Of a stretch of 64,000 nucleotides of DNA, positions 44,374 to 53,862 are shown one piece after another (the first letter of the stretch is position 1; every line of letters begins with the position of its first letter). The notes under the pieces are model-generated. The model was not told the DNA's origin and did not search any database. It saw nothing but the letters and a program-made list of their open reading frames with translations. The position numbers were made by a program, and so were the translations under genes. Source of the stretch: Sphingomonas sp. AP4-R1 (lineage in GTDB: Bacteria > Pseudomonadota > Alphaproteobacteria > Sphingomonadales > Sphingomonadaceae); NCBI RefSeq assembly GCF_013113735.1, contig NZ_CP053346.1, positions 2,246,001 through 2,310,000 on the forward strand, written 5' to 3'.

Positions 44374-44874
44374 TTATTTCCACAAGTCTGTGACAGGGCC
44401 GGAAGAACCCTCGACCGGATCCGCATCGGGGACCGGCAAAGCGGCCATACGCTGCCGCGCCTTATCGCTTGGCGCCTCCCGGCAGATATCCCAGTCCTGC
44501 CCCTGCGGATAGGCGCCGACCACGAGAAAATCGTCGCTCGCCTCCACGTTGCAATGCCCCGTGCCAGTCGGAAGAACGAGGGCATCGCCCGCCTCAACCC
44601 GGATGTCTTCTCCGCCTGGACCGCCGATCGTCAGCGTCGCCGAGCCGGCCGCGACGCCGAGCGCTTCGTGCGCAGTCGAGTGATAGTGATGATAGTCGTA
44701 CACGCCATCGCGCCATTGCGGCGGCCAGCCATTCTCGGCGAATGCGGCTTCGAACTCCCTGGCCGTCTCGTCGCATGATCCGACATGCACGGCGCCGCGA
44801 TAGAGGAGCACCGGCAGCTTGGGATTGTTCGGCACCCAGTCATGCTCGGGCAGGAGGAAGCTTTCGATTTTCAT
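44374..44874 (-). CDS. Cupin-domain protein
   Basis: A 166-residue single-cupin protein. It begins [21 protein letters not shown], and the cupin motif follows: [22 protein letters not shown] (His and Glu metal ligands) and [16 protein letters not shown] (second motif with His). The ending, [14 protein letters not shown], is seen in a widespread family of uncharacterised cupins (YjlB-like) of similar size. The ATG at 44874 overlaps the end of the upstream nuclease fragment by 4 bases. Confidence 0.85.
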   Translation of the reverse strand: MKIESFLLPEHDWVPNNPKLPVLLYRGAVHVGSCDETAREFEAAFAENGWPPQWRDGVYDYHHYHSTAHEALGVAAGSATLTIGGPGGEDIRVEAGDALVLPTGTGHCNVEASDDFLVVGAYPQGQDWDICREAPSDKARQRMAALPVPDADPVEGSSGPVTDLWK

Positions 44875-45134
44875 AGCGGGGCTCCCGCCTGGCTTGACGC
44901 GGCCGGTTGCCGGCGGCGCTTCGATTTGTCGGCCAGCTCGATCCACACCGGCGCATGGTCGCTGGTTTTCTCCCAGCCGCGCACGTGGCGGTCGACCTGC
45001 GCATCGACGGGTCGATCGGCCAGTGCCGAGCTCAACAGAAGATGATCGATCCGCAAGTCCCGGTGCAGACAGTCCGACCGACCCAAGGGCGCAGGCACTT
45101 GCGGCACTAAACGCGGTCGCCAGATCATCACCAT
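44871..45134 (-). pseudogene. C-terminal fragment of exodeoxyribonuclease III
   Basis: Only the last ~70 residues of an ExoIII/XthA-type nuclease are present: [20 protein letters not shown] and the catalytic [14 protein letters not shown] (S-D-H). The catalytic Glu, Asp and Asn segments of the first 190 residues are missing, and the upstream 140 bases do not supply them. It is a truncated remnant in front of the cupin gene. Confidence 0.75.
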
Positions 45135-45273
45135 CGCCTATCCTTCACGAACATCACAACGGTCAGGCGCGCTGCTGTCGCTCGTCCCGATGAGTTCGCG
45201 GCGCTCGACGTTCTAATACAAAACGAAACGACCACTCGCAGTCGACCTGCGCTCCAACAATCTTCACAGCCAC

Positions 45274-45633
45274 CTAAAGTGGAATGGGACCAAGCTCGTG
45301 AAAGGCGGCAGCGATTGCACCGCGATCAAGCGGTTTGCTAAAGATACGACCCGGCGGATCGCAGGGCGAACACTCGTCAGGCGTTCCGGTAATGAAGACG
45401 ACCGGGATAGTACCGAGCCGTTGATGAATGGTGCTGACCGCGAGGGGGCCGGTGCCGTGCGTCAGCTTGACGTCCGACGTGATGAAAGCTGGACGCTCCG
45501 CCATCGCTGACGCAACCGCTGCCTCCTGCGAGTCTGCAATTGCGAAGGACGTCGCACCCTCGTCCTCGAGCAGGTCCTGAAGCAACTGTGCGATGATAGG
45601 TTCGTCTTCGATAATCAGGACGTGGCACATGGG
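45274..45633 (-). CDS. Single-domain response regulator
   Basis: A 119-residue stand-alone receiver. The acidic pocket is IIEDEP (D9, E10), the phosphoacceptor is D53 in ITSDVKL, the switch Thr is T81 in FITGT and the conserved Lys is K99 in FSKP. No output domain is present, so it probably relays phosphate. The start at 45633 follows GGAGGAG. It lies 151 bases downstream of the HisKA_2 kinase gene on the same strand, its probable partner. Confidence 0.9.
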   Translation of the reverse strand, partial: PMCHVLIIEDEPIIAQLLQDLLEDEGATSFAIADSQEAAVASAMAERPAFITSDVKLTHGTGPLAVSTIHQRLGTIPVVFITGTPDECSPCDPPGRIFSKPLDRGAIAAAFHELGPIPL

Positions 45634-45784
45634 AAGAGTCTCCTCCTTCGCCAACTCCTGGCGCCATGGGAAAGTTCAGCCCTTTCAATGATTCAGCCCA
45701 GGTTTCGACGTGAACAAGGCTGCCACCGCGCTGATGGCGACGGAACAGCTATGTCAGATTTGGCGAAACATTATGCCTTCGACC

Positions 45785-47032
45785 TCACTCGCTCGCGGGC
45801 TGCGCTCCATCCGCGCGGCGGAACGCGATCGTGACGCGCATTCCCTCGTCGGGGCGTGACTCAACGGCGAGGTCGGCGTGGGCGTTTTGGCGAAGCGACT
45901 GGACGATCATGGCGCCGAGTTTTCCGGGCTTGGGCCACTGCACGCCCTCGGAAAGGCCGACGCCGTCGTCGGCGACGATCACGCGACAGTCCTTCCCCTC
46001 GACCAAACTATGAAGCGTGATTGTGCCACCACGACCTCCGGGAAAGGCGTGCTTGAGCGCGTTGGTGAGAAGCTCGTTGACCACGAGGCCGGTCGGCATC
46101 GCGACGTTGACCGAAACAGGCCAGGTATCGACCTTGAGATCGAGTCGAATTCCCTCCACCGCATGCGCGCGCATTACGGCCGAGGCGATCTGGCTGAGAT
46201 AGGTGCCGAGGTCGATCCCGTTTCCGACATGATCTGCCAACATGGTATCGTAGAGCAACGCGAGGGCCTGAACGCGACCGGCAAGCCGGTCGAACCGCCT
46301 GTCCTGTTGCTCGTCCTCGGGAAGGTTCCGCGCCTCGAGCCGGATCAGTGCGGTAATCATCTGAAGGTTGTTCTTTACGCGGTGCTGCAACTCACGCAGC
46401 AGAAAGTCCCGCTCCTCGACGCGGCGTTCAAGTGCTTCCCGATCGACGCTCTGCTGCGAGGCGTCAGCCAGCGCGATCAGCCGGAATATGGGCTCACCCT
46501 GATCATCCTCGATGACGTTGGACCAGACATGAGCGTCGCAGGCACCGTCGGCGCGGTCGAGCGAGAAGACGCCGACATATTGCTGATCGTCGACGATCGC
46601 GTCGCTAAGCAATCGGTCATCGTCGGGCACCGCCGCCCGTCCAGACAACTCATGCCAATGCCGCCCTTCCAGATCGGAGGCATTGCGGCCGGTCAGTCGC
46701 TCGCATTCTAGGTTCACGTAGACGATATGCTCACGCGGCTTGAGTTCGGCGACCGCGATGGCGATCGGCACCTGGTCGAGAAACTGCTTGAACCGATCGC
46801 TTTCAAGCGCGTCGGCCAGCTCCGGTGTGCCAAGCAGTCGGTCGACACGGGCTTCATCCTGATCTTTCATCAGTCTCTTGTAAGCCGAGACGTCGCGATT
46901 GACGAGATCGACATAATTATCACCGCCATTGAATGAACCCGAAAGTGGCCGCGACCGGCGCTGTTCGGCGAGCAGATCACCCTGTTCCTGCTGACAGCGA
47001 GCATCGATGAGGTCGCGTCGGCGAGGCGGCAT
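45785..47032 (-). CDS. PAS-domain sensor histidine kinase (HisKA_2 family)
   Basis: A kinase of up to 415 residues. A PAS domain lies at about residues 80-190 (FLDQVPIAIAVAELKPREHIVYVN; LEGRHWHELSG). The HisKA_2 phosphoacceptor is LLRELQHRVKNNLQMI, followed by a HATPase domain with NELLTNALKHAFPGG and VADDGVGL. No membrane helix is seen, so it is cytoplasmic. HisKA_2 kinases often feed PhyR/general-stress or single-receiver pathways. The first 54 residues before an internal ATG (46870) are of uncertain reality. Confidence 0.88.
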   Translation of the reverse strand: MPPRRRDLIDARCQQEQGDLLAEQRRSRPLSGSFNGGDNYVDLVNRDVSAYKRLMKDQDEARVDRLLGTPELADALESDRFKQFLDQVPIAIAVAELKPREHIVYVNLECERLTGRNASDLEGRHWHELSGRAAVPDDDRLLSDAIVDDQQYVGVFSLDRADGACDAHVWSNVIEDDQGEPIFRLIALADASQQSVDREALERRVEERDFLLRELQHRVKNNLQMITALIRLEARNLPEDEQQDRRFDRLAGRVQALALLYDTMLADHVGNGIDLGTYLSQIASAVMRAHAVEGIRLDLKVDTWPVSVNVAMPTGLVVNELLTNALKHAFPGGRGGTITLHSLVEGKDCRVIVADDGVGLSEGVQWPKPGKLGAMIVQSLRQNAHADLAVESRPDEGMRVTIAFRRADGAQPASE

Positions 47033-47194
47033 CTAAGCCCCGAGCCGGCTGGGTTACCTGTAGGCCACATCAATTCGCGCGTCCGCCCAACAAGTCATTA
47101 CGGAAGGACAACAAGATGCTGATATAACATGCTAATCTGTTTTTAAGGCCGGTATCTTAAGCTTCTGCCAACGATATCTCGGATCTCTCTTCTC

Positions 47195-49021
47195 ATGGAA
47201 TGTTGGGCTGCTAAAGACGATTCCACGCATGAAGCCGAGCGCCTCAAGGCGATCGCTGACTATGCGCTGGTAGGAACGCCACCGGAGCCCGAGTTCGATC
47301 ATATCGTCGCTCTTGCCGCTTCGTTGTTCGACGTAGCGATCAGCCTGATCTCGATCGTCGAGAAGGAGCAACAGATCTTCGCGGCACGGGTTGGGCTCGA
47401 GGCCGCCTCGACTGCTCGAGATATTTCCTTTTGTGCGCACGCACTCGACCGTGAGACGGCGCTGGTGGTCGAGGATGCGCGGCTCGACCCTCGATTTGCC
47501 GACAATCCGCTGGTCGTCGGGCCGCCCTTTATCCGCTTCTACGCTGGGGCGCCGCTACGGGTGGCGTCGGGTCATGTGCTGGGAACATTGTGCATTATTT
47601 CGCCTGAACCTCGTGGGTTCGATCCGCTACGCGCCCAGCAACTCGAGGGCCTGGCCCAACTGCTCATCGACCGGCTGGAACTGCGGCGTAGCGAGCGCAA
47701 ACGGCGGGCAAACGAAGCACGTCTGGCGCATCTGGCGCATTACGACCAGCTGACGGGACTTCCTAATCGAACCCAATTTCACGAAGCAGCCGACCATTTG
47801 CTCGCATCGCGGCCGGCGGCGGCTGTTCTGTTGTTCGATCTCGATGGATTCAAAGACGTCAATGACGTGCTCGGCCATGCTACCGGCGACCGTCTGCTGG
47901 CGGCAGTCGGAGAGCGTCTCCGGGGCGAAGTGAAGGATCGGTATCTGCTGGCCCGCCTTGGCGGAGACGAATTCGCGCTGCTGGTGCCAGGAGTCGGCGA
48001 TCCACGCGACGCGCATCGTATCGCGATCCAGCTCCGCAATGCGTTTCGAAGGGGATTCCTGCTCGACGATGACGAATTGCAGCTCGACACCAGCATCGGC
48101 GTGGCCATCGCACCTCATCACGGACGCACGATCGAAGCGTTGCTGATGGCGGCTGACCTGGCATTGTACCGGGCGAAAGCCCAAGGTGGCGGCACCGTCG
48201 GTTTTTTCGAGCCGCACCTGCGGCACAGCGTAGAAGCGCGGCGCCGTTTACAGAAGCAGCTGCGCCACGCCTTTGAAGCGGGCGAGTTCGAGCTGCTCTA
48301 TCAGCCACAGATCGATCTTGCCGATGATCGCATCGTCGGTGCCGAAGCCTTGCTGCGCTGGAACCATCCCGAGCATGGCCAGCTCTCTCCGGGCCAGTTC
48401 CTAGACGTTCTCGACCGGATGCCGCTCGCCGCGGCCGTCGGATCCTGGGTATTGCGGTCCGCGATCGCACAAGCCGCGCGGTGGAACGAGGCCGGAACCC
48501 CGCTCCGAATAGGGGTCAACCTCTTTGCCGCCCAGTTCCGATCTGGCAACCTGCCGGAGCGAGTCGCAATAAAGCTCGCCGACAACAAATTGCCAGCGCA
48601 GCTGCTCGAAATCGAACTGACCGAGACGGTTGCCGTCCGGAACGGCCATGCAGTCGGAAGCGCGCTTGCGGCCTTGCGCCAGATGGGCGTCGCCATCTCC
48701 CTCGACGACTTTGGTACGGGCTATGCTTCGCTGAGCCTGCTCAAGGAGCTTCCGGTTACGCGGCTGAAGATCGACAAGATCTTTGTCGCCGACATGGTAG
48801 CGGGCAACTGCGACGCCGTGGTCGTCGATGCCATCCTGCGAATGGCTGGGAGCTTTGGACTGGACGTGATCGCCGAGGGTGTCGAGACGGCGGAACAGCG
48901 GGACTGGCTCAGAAATGCTGGCTGCCGGGAAGCACAGGGCTATCTCTTCGGCAGGCCGATGCCCGCGTCCGAGCTGACCGATCGGCTGAGCCGTCCGCCC
49001 GCTTCTTTGGCTGCTGCCTAG
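47195..49021 (+). CDS. GAF-GGDEF-EAL cyclic-di-GMP turnover protein
   Basis: A 608-residue cytoplasmic protein. A GAF domain is at about residues 25-165 (FDVAISLISIVEKEQQIFAAR; GAPLRVASGHVLGTLCII). The GGDEF domain is at about 175-335, with the intact motif LGGDEF at 255-260 and no RxxD inhibitory site five residues before it. The EAL domain is at about 355-600 and keeps EALLRW, ELTETV, DDFGTGYASL, KIDKIF and EGVETAEQ, so phosphodiesterase activity is expected. It is divergent from the kinase/regulator pair. Confidence 0.92.
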   Translation: MECWAAKDDSTHEAERLKAIADYALVGTPPEPEFDHIVALAASLFDVAISLISIVEKEQQIFAARVGLEAASTARDISFCAHALDRETALVVEDARLDPRFADNPLVVGPPFIRFYAGAPLRVASGHVLGTLCIISPEPRGFDPLRAQQLEGLAQLLIDRLELRRSERKRRANEARLAHLAHYDQLTGLPNRTQFHEAADHLLASRPAAAVLLFDLDGFKDVNDVLGHATGDRLLAAVGERLRGEVKDRYLLARLGGDEFALLVPGVGDPRDAHRIAIQLRNAFRRGFLLDDDELQLDTSIGVAIAPHHGRTIEALLMAADLALYRAKAQGGGTVGFFEPHLRHSVEARRRLQKQLRHAFEAGEFELLYQPQIDLADDRIVGAEALLRWNHPEHGQLSPGQFLDVLDRMPLAAAVGSWVLRSAIAQAARWNEAGTPLRIGVNLFAAQFRSGNLPERVAIKLADNKLPAQLLEIELTETVAVRNGHAVGSALAALRQMGVAISLDDFGTGYASLSLLKELPVTRLKIDKIFVADMVAGNCDAVVVDAILRMAGSFGLDVIAEGVETAEQRDWLRNAGCREAQGYLFGRPMPASELTDRLSRPPASLAAA

Positions 49022-49089
49022 CAGGCTATCTGTTCGCGGGCCGGCTGCTCGGGCGTTTTCACATACCTGGCACAGCGCGTAACAGCGCC

Positions 49090-49114
49090 GGAACCATGTC
49101 CGGCGTCCGTCGTT
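49090..49114 (+). promoter_or_regulatory. Candidate sigma-EcfG promoter before the hybrid kinase
   Basis: GGAAC at 49090-49094, then 16 bases, then CGTT at 49111-49114, matching the EcfG consensus. It lies 123 bases before the chosen kinase start in a ~215-base gap without genes. It is the second such match in this window. Confidence 0.55.
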
Positions 49115-49237
49115 CGCGACCTCGTGTCGATGCGCACGAGGCAGCCCACATGACGGATTGCTCGCACACCGGCGCGACGCAGTGCCGTAAGAAAGTCGAT
49201 GACCGGCTTCTGCCGGCCGAAACGAGATAGGGGGAGC

Positions 49238-51175
49238 GTGGCCGAGTCAGTGCATTTGTCGAGCGCGCACGACAGGTTCAAGTTGTTGGTGCAGAGCGTC
49301 ACGGATTACGCGATCTACATGCTCGATCGCGAAGGGATCGTGACCAGCTGGAACCCCGGCGCGCGGCGCTTCAAGGGATATGAAGCCGACGAAATCATCG
49401 GACAGCATTTCTCGCGCTTCTACACGCCTGAGGACCTCGAGCGGAACATCCCCACATTAGCGCTCGAAACAGCCGAGCGCGTTGGCCGGTTCGAGGCGGA
49501 AGGCTGGCGGGTGCGTAAGGACGGCACCCGGTTCTGGGCGAATGTCGTGATCGATCCGATCCGTCAACCCGATGGCACCCTTGTCGGCTTTGCCAAGGTC
49601 ACGCGGGACCTGAGCGAACGGCGCGCAGCGGAAGAGAAGTTGCGGGCAAGCGAAGAACGCTTTCGGCTGCTGGTTCAAAGTGTGTCAGACTACGCCATCT
49701 ACATGCTTGATACCGATGGTCTGGTGAGCAGCTGGAATGCGGGCGCCGAACGGTTCATGGGTTACGCTGCCGGTGAGATCATCGGCCAGCATTTCTCACG
49801 CGTCTATACGCAGGAGGATCGCGGCGCCGGCGTGCCCGATGCCGCGCTCGCAGCAGCAAGAAACGAGGGCCGGTTTGAAGCCGAAGGGTGGCGGGTCCGT
49901 AAGGACGGGAGCCGTTTTTGGTCGAGTGTGATCATCGATCCGATCCGCAACGATGCAGGGGAGCTGGTAGGCTTCGCAAAGGTAACACGCGACCTTACGG
50001 AAAGGCGCGAGATCGAGGAACAGCTGCGCCAGGCGCAGAAGATGGAGGCGGTCGGACAGCTCACCGGCGGCCTCGCTCACGATTTCAACAATCTCCTGAC
50101 CGGCATCAGTGGCAGCCTGGAGATGATGCAGGTCCGCTTGGCGCAGGGTCGCACCGCAGAAGTCGATCGCTATTTCATCGCGGCGCAGGGTGCGGTCAAG
50201 CGCGCGGCGGCACTGACCCACCGTCTTCTCGCCTTTTCCCGGCGGCAGACGCTCGATCCGCGTCCCGCCAACGTCAATCACCTGCTGGCCGGTCTGGACG
50301 AGCTCATCCGCCGCACGATGGGACCGGCGATCGACGTTGAAGTGGTCGGCGCAAGCGGTGTGTGGTCTATCCTCGTGGACGCCAATCAGCTGGAAAATGC
50401 GGTTCTCAATCTGTGCATCAATGCCCGTGATGCCATGCCCGACGGTGGCAAGCTCACCATCGAAGCGGCCAACAAATGGCTCGATGAGCGCGCGGCGCGC
50501 CAGCATGATTTGCCGGTCGGCCAATATGTCTCGCTCTGCGTGACCGACACCGGCACGGGCATGACGCCCGACGTGATCGCGAAGGCGTTCGATCCGTTCT
50601 TCACCACCAAGCCGTTGGGCGAGGGAACAGGCCTCGGCCTGTCGATGATCTATGGGTTCGCCCGGCAGTCGGGCGGACACGTCCGGATCTATTCCGAAGT
50701 CGGGCAAGGCACCACCATGTGCCTCTATCTGCCTCGTCACACAGAAGATGCCGCGAGCGATGAGGAGATAGAGCTCCAGGCGGATATTGTGCCGGCCGGT
50801 GATGGTGAGGTCGTGCTTGTGATCGATGACGAGCCGACGATCCGGATGCTTGTCGCAGAGATTCTCGGCGAGTCCGGCTATTCTGTCATCGAAGCGCCTG
50901 ATGGACCTACAGGTCTTCGCGTCCTGGAGTCCAACACGCGTATCGACCTGTTGATCACCGATGTCGGTTTGCCGGGCGGGATGAACGGGCGTCAGGTCGC
51001 GGATGCGGCCCGCGCCACCCGTCCCAATCTCAGGATACTGTTCATCACAGGCTATGCGGAAAATGCTGTGATCGGCCGTGGACGCCTCGAGCAGGGCATG
51101 CATGTCCTCACCAAGCCGTTTCAGGTCGAGGCGCTGGCAGTGAAGGTGCGCGAAATCATCGAAACTGGTCAATGA
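49238..51175 (+). CDS. PAS-PAS hybrid histidine kinase with C-terminal receiver
   Basis: A 645-residue soluble hybrid kinase. Two near-identical PAS domains (each with LLVQSV-x-DYAIYMLD, SWN-x-GA and GEIIGQHFSR-type motifs plus FEAEGWRVRKDG) are at about 8-130 and 140-260. HisKA follows (QLTGGLAHDFNNLLTGISG), then HATPase with NAVLNLCINARDAMPDGG and GEGTGLGLSMIYGFARQ. The receiver at about 530-640 has VIDDEP, the phosphoacceptor in LLITDVGLPGG and the LTKPF lysine. I start at GTG 49238 after AGGGGGA; an in-frame ATG at 49199 is possible. The duplicated PAS pair probably arose by tandem duplication. Confidence 0.9.
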   Translation: MAESVHLSSAHDRFKLLVQSVTDYAIYMLDREGIVTSWNPGARRFKGYEADEIIGQHFSRFYTPEDLERNIPTLALETAERVGRFEAEGWRVRKDGTRFWANVVIDPIRQPDGTLVGFAKVTRDLSERRAAEEKLRASEERFRLLVQSVSDYAIYMLDTDGLVSSWNAGAERFMGYAAGEIIGQHFSRVYTQEDRGAGVPDAALAAARNEGRFEAEGWRVRKDGSRFWSSVIIDPIRNDAGELVGFAKVTRDLTERREIEEQLRQAQKMEAVGQLTGGLAHDFNNLLTGISGSLEMMQVRLAQGRTAEVDRYFIAAQGAVKRAAALTHRLLAFSRRQTLDPRPANVNHLLAGLDELIRRTMGPAIDVEVVGASGVWSILVDANQLENAVLNLCINARDAMPDGGKLTIEAANKWLDERAARQHDLPVGQYVSLCVTDTGTGMTPDVIAKAFDPFFTTKPLGEGTGLGLSMIYGFARQSGGHVRIYSEVGQGTTMCLYLPRHTEDAASDEEIELQADIVPAGDGEVVLVIDDEPTIRMLVAEILGESGYSVIEAPDGPTGLRVLESNTRIDLLITDVGLPGGMNGRQVADAARATRPNLRILFITGYAENAVIGRGRLEQGMHVLTKPFQVEALAVKVREIIETGQ

Positions 51176-51234
51176 GCTTGTCCAAGTCCGTTTCCCTGAG
51201 TATTCATCAAGGGCGGAGCCGGGGGCGTCTGCTA

Positions 51235-52069
51235 GGGTCAGGACTCGTTGATCACAGCCAGAAGATGACAGTGGCAGCGAGGGTGATGGCGGAGAAGAAG
51301 GCGGTGGGGCAGCGGTCGTAGCGGGTGGCGACCCGGCGCCAGTCCTTGAGGCGGCCGAACATGATCTCGATGCGGCTGCGACGCCGGTAGCGGCGCTTGT
51401 CGTACCGGACCGGCTCGTTGCGCGAGCTGCGGCCTGGGATGCAGGGCTGGATGCCTTTGGCCTGGAGGGCGTCCCTGAACCACTCGGCGTCGTAGCCGCG
51501 GTCGCCGAGCAGCCACTGTGCCTTTGGCATGTCATCGAGCAGCGCTGCCGCGCCGGTGTAGTCGCTGACCTAGCCCGCGGTCATGAAGAAGCTCAGGGGG
51601 CGCCCATTTGCATCGGCGACGGCGTGGAGCTTAGTGTTCATGCCGCCTTTGGTGCGGCCTATCAGGCGGCCGAGATCCTCTTTTTAACCCGCAGGCTTGA
51701 TGCCGTGCGGTGCGCCTTCAGGTAGGTTGCGTCGATCATGACCGTCTGCGGCTCGGCCCCAGCTGCAGCCAGACCTTCCATCATTAGCGTGAACACACCG
51801 GCCTTGCCCCAACGCTTCCACCGATTGTACAGCGTCTTGTTCGGGCCGTACTCGCTGGGTGCATCTCGCCAGCGCAGCCCATTGCGGTTGACGAATACGA
51901 TACCGCTCAGCACCCGCCGGTCGTCCACCCTCGGCTTGCCGTGGCTCTTGGGAAAGAACGGCCGCAGCCGCTCGATCTGCTCATCCGTCAGCCAAAACAG
52001 GACGCTCATTCCGGTCTCCTTGCGGAGCCTGAATCAGATCGCAACGCTCACATCAATGGGTCCTGACCC
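51235..52069. mobile_element. IS5-family insertion sequence (IS427-like group), 835 bp
   Basis: The ends are clear. The left end starts GGGTCAGGACTCGTTGAT and the right end, read inward, GGGTCAGGACCCATTGAT (16 of 18 identical). Each is flanked by TA (51233-51234 and 52070-52071), a 2-bp target duplication as expected for this group. It lies between the hybrid kinase and the GGDEF-EAL gene and does not interrupt a visible gene. Confidence 0.88.
51252..52009 (-). pseudogene. IS5-family transposase, frameshifted and with an internal stop
   Basis: OrfA (52009-51662) begins WLTDEQIERLRPFFPKSHGKPR and has the first catalytic Asp in MIDATYLKAHRTAS. OrfB continues as GRLIGRTKGGMNTKLHAV, LGDRGYDAEWFRDAL and the DDE Glu region in RIEIMFGRLKDWRRVATRYD. 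The move from OrfA to OrfB occurs at AAAAAG near 51690 and may be a programmed -1 shift, as in other IS427-type elements. However, TAG (complement of 51570-51572) interrupts OrfB where a Gln is expected, so the transposase is defective. Confidence 0.8.
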
Positions 52070-52318
52070 TAAAGACCTGCCGATCGATAAAGGTGCTTCC
52101 GCTTGCGACAGGAATGCTGCCACGGATAAAGTATCAGGCTTAGAAACGCCGCGTCGGCACCTGTGCTTCGACGGTTCCAATGCCCTATCCCGGTAAGGTC
52201 GAGGTTCTTTGCGGTCTTCCGCCGGATAGGAGCGAGCTTCCCATCCGAATCAGCCATTTACCCAACTTTTGCAGTCGAGCGCGTAATCTGACGATGGTTC
52301 GACCCCATAGGTGGTTAT

Positions 52319-53430
52319 ATGTCTGCGATTGCATCAAGAACAGCTGTACTGTCCCGACCGCGCGAAGCAGCTCTGCCCGAGATGGCAACTGCAGTCCTTA
52401 TTCTGAACGAGGCGCGCGAGGTCGAATATGTCAATCGTAGCGCCGAGACGCTGTTCAATCCGGTCGATCCGATCGGCTGCACGTTTTCTGCGTTGCTGGC
52501 GAGTAGCGGCGAAGAGGCGGCAAGCGACGTCTTCGGGCCGGTGGACCATGGCGGAACGTGCACCGAGGTTCGAATCGCGCTCTCCGACGGCAGGCTGCTC
52601 GACTGCATGCTACGGGTCCTGTCAAGCGGCGGGTTCGTTCTCAGCCTGGACGATGTGACTGCGCTGGTCCGAAACGCCGAATTCGCACGCCGCGATACGC
52701 TCACAGGCTTGCCCAACCGCGCGGTGCTGAAGGAACAGCTTATCGAACGACTGGCGCAGGCCGAAACAGCGCAAGAAACTCTCGCCGTGCTCTATGTTGA
52801 CCTAGACCGGTTCAAGGCGGTGAACGATTCGCTTGGCCATGCCATAGGCGATGCCTTGCTGCAGAAGGTCGCCGACCGGTTTCGCAGCGCGGTGCGAGAA
52901 GGCGACATCGTCGCGCGGCTGGGTGGAGACGAGTTCGCGGTAATCCAGTCGGGCGCGCCGCAGCCGCTGGCGGCCAAGTCCCTGGTCGGTCGGTTGGTCG
53001 ATCTGATCAGCCGGCCTATGCCGTCAACGGCCACATCCTGCATATCGGAGCCAGCGTCGGCATCGCCGTCTACCCCGCTGACGGTGGCGAGGCTGCCGTT
53101 CTCCTCAAGAACGCCGACTTGGCGTTGTACCGCGCCAAGGCCGAGGGTCGCGGCACGTACCGATTCTACGAGCCCGGCATGGACGAACGCATGCAAGCGC
53201 GCCGCGCGATGGAGATCGACCTGCGCCGCGCGCTGGCGCTCAAGGAACTGCAGCTAGTCTATCAGCCCAAGCTGCGTCTCGACACCGGTACGATCATCGG
53301 TTTCGAGGCTCTGATCCGCTGGCATCATCCGGAGCGAGGCATTGTGTCGCCCGCCGATTGTATTCCGCTCGCCGAGGAGATCGGGATCATCGTGCCGATT
53401 GGCGACTGGGTGCTACGCGAAGCATGCAGA
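52319..53430 (+). pseudogene. PAS-GGDEF-EAL gene, frameshifted and truncated in EAL
   Basis: The first frame gives a PAS-like start (TAVLILNEAREVEYVNRSAETLF) and most of a GGDEF domain (LTGLPNRAVLKEQL; LYVDLDRFKAVNDSLGHAIGD; LGGDEF preceded by the inhibitory-site pattern REGD). Near 53012 the frame changes, giving YAVNGHILHIGASVGIAVYP and ALYRAKAEGRGTYRFYEPG, then an EAL start (YQPKLRLDTGTIIGFEALIRWHHPERG). Homology stops at about 53430 (IGDWVLREACR), so roughly 180 residues of EAL are missing. It is not functional as a phosphodiesterase. Confidence 0.85.
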
Positions 53431-53564
53431 TCGATGCTCTCCAATCAAAGATTATACCCCATAATGCCGGTCTTCGTCCCCGCTGCCTGGATATGGAGGT
53501 CAACAACCGCCTCATCGTCGCAAAAGGAGATCGTAGACAGTGCGGCTGGCCTCTCCACGCAAAG

Positions 53565-53780
53565 CTACTCGCGGTGACGAGGTGCGTCCACCAGCGTGAC
53601 GAACGCAGGAGAGGATTGCCGCCGGCTGAGGTAATAGAGATGGTAGCCGTCCCAGTAGGGGCTCCAGTTTTCGAGAACACGCTTCAGGCGCCCTTTCGCA
53701 ATGTGAGACAGCGCAATTTCCTCGGGCAGATATGCGGGGCCCAAACCCGCAAGCGCGCCATCGAGCATATTGAAAATTCC
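53565..53780 (-). pseudogene. C-terminal fragment of a LysR-type regulator
   Basis: About 72 residues of a LysR effector domain end: NMLDGALAGLGPAYLPEEIAL, AKGRLKRVLENWSPYWDGYHLYYLSRRQSSPAF and VDAPRHR. The same elements appear at the end of the intact LysR protein at 38435-39373 (DGYFLYYPSRRQNLPAF). The DNA-binding domain and most of the effector domain are absent. It is a remnant. Confidence 0.75.
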
Positions 53781-53862
53781 GGGCGATCCCCGGCGCGATG
53801 GGGCGGCGTGGCAATGTGACGCGACGTCGAATCAGGCGCTTGCACTCCCCGATCGCCTTCGA

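Noticed and set aside
49796..51535. A 579-codon minus-strand frame across the hybrid kinase and IS5 end
   Set aside because: It opposes an unmistakable kinase and crosses the IS boundary at 51235, so it cannot be an old gene.
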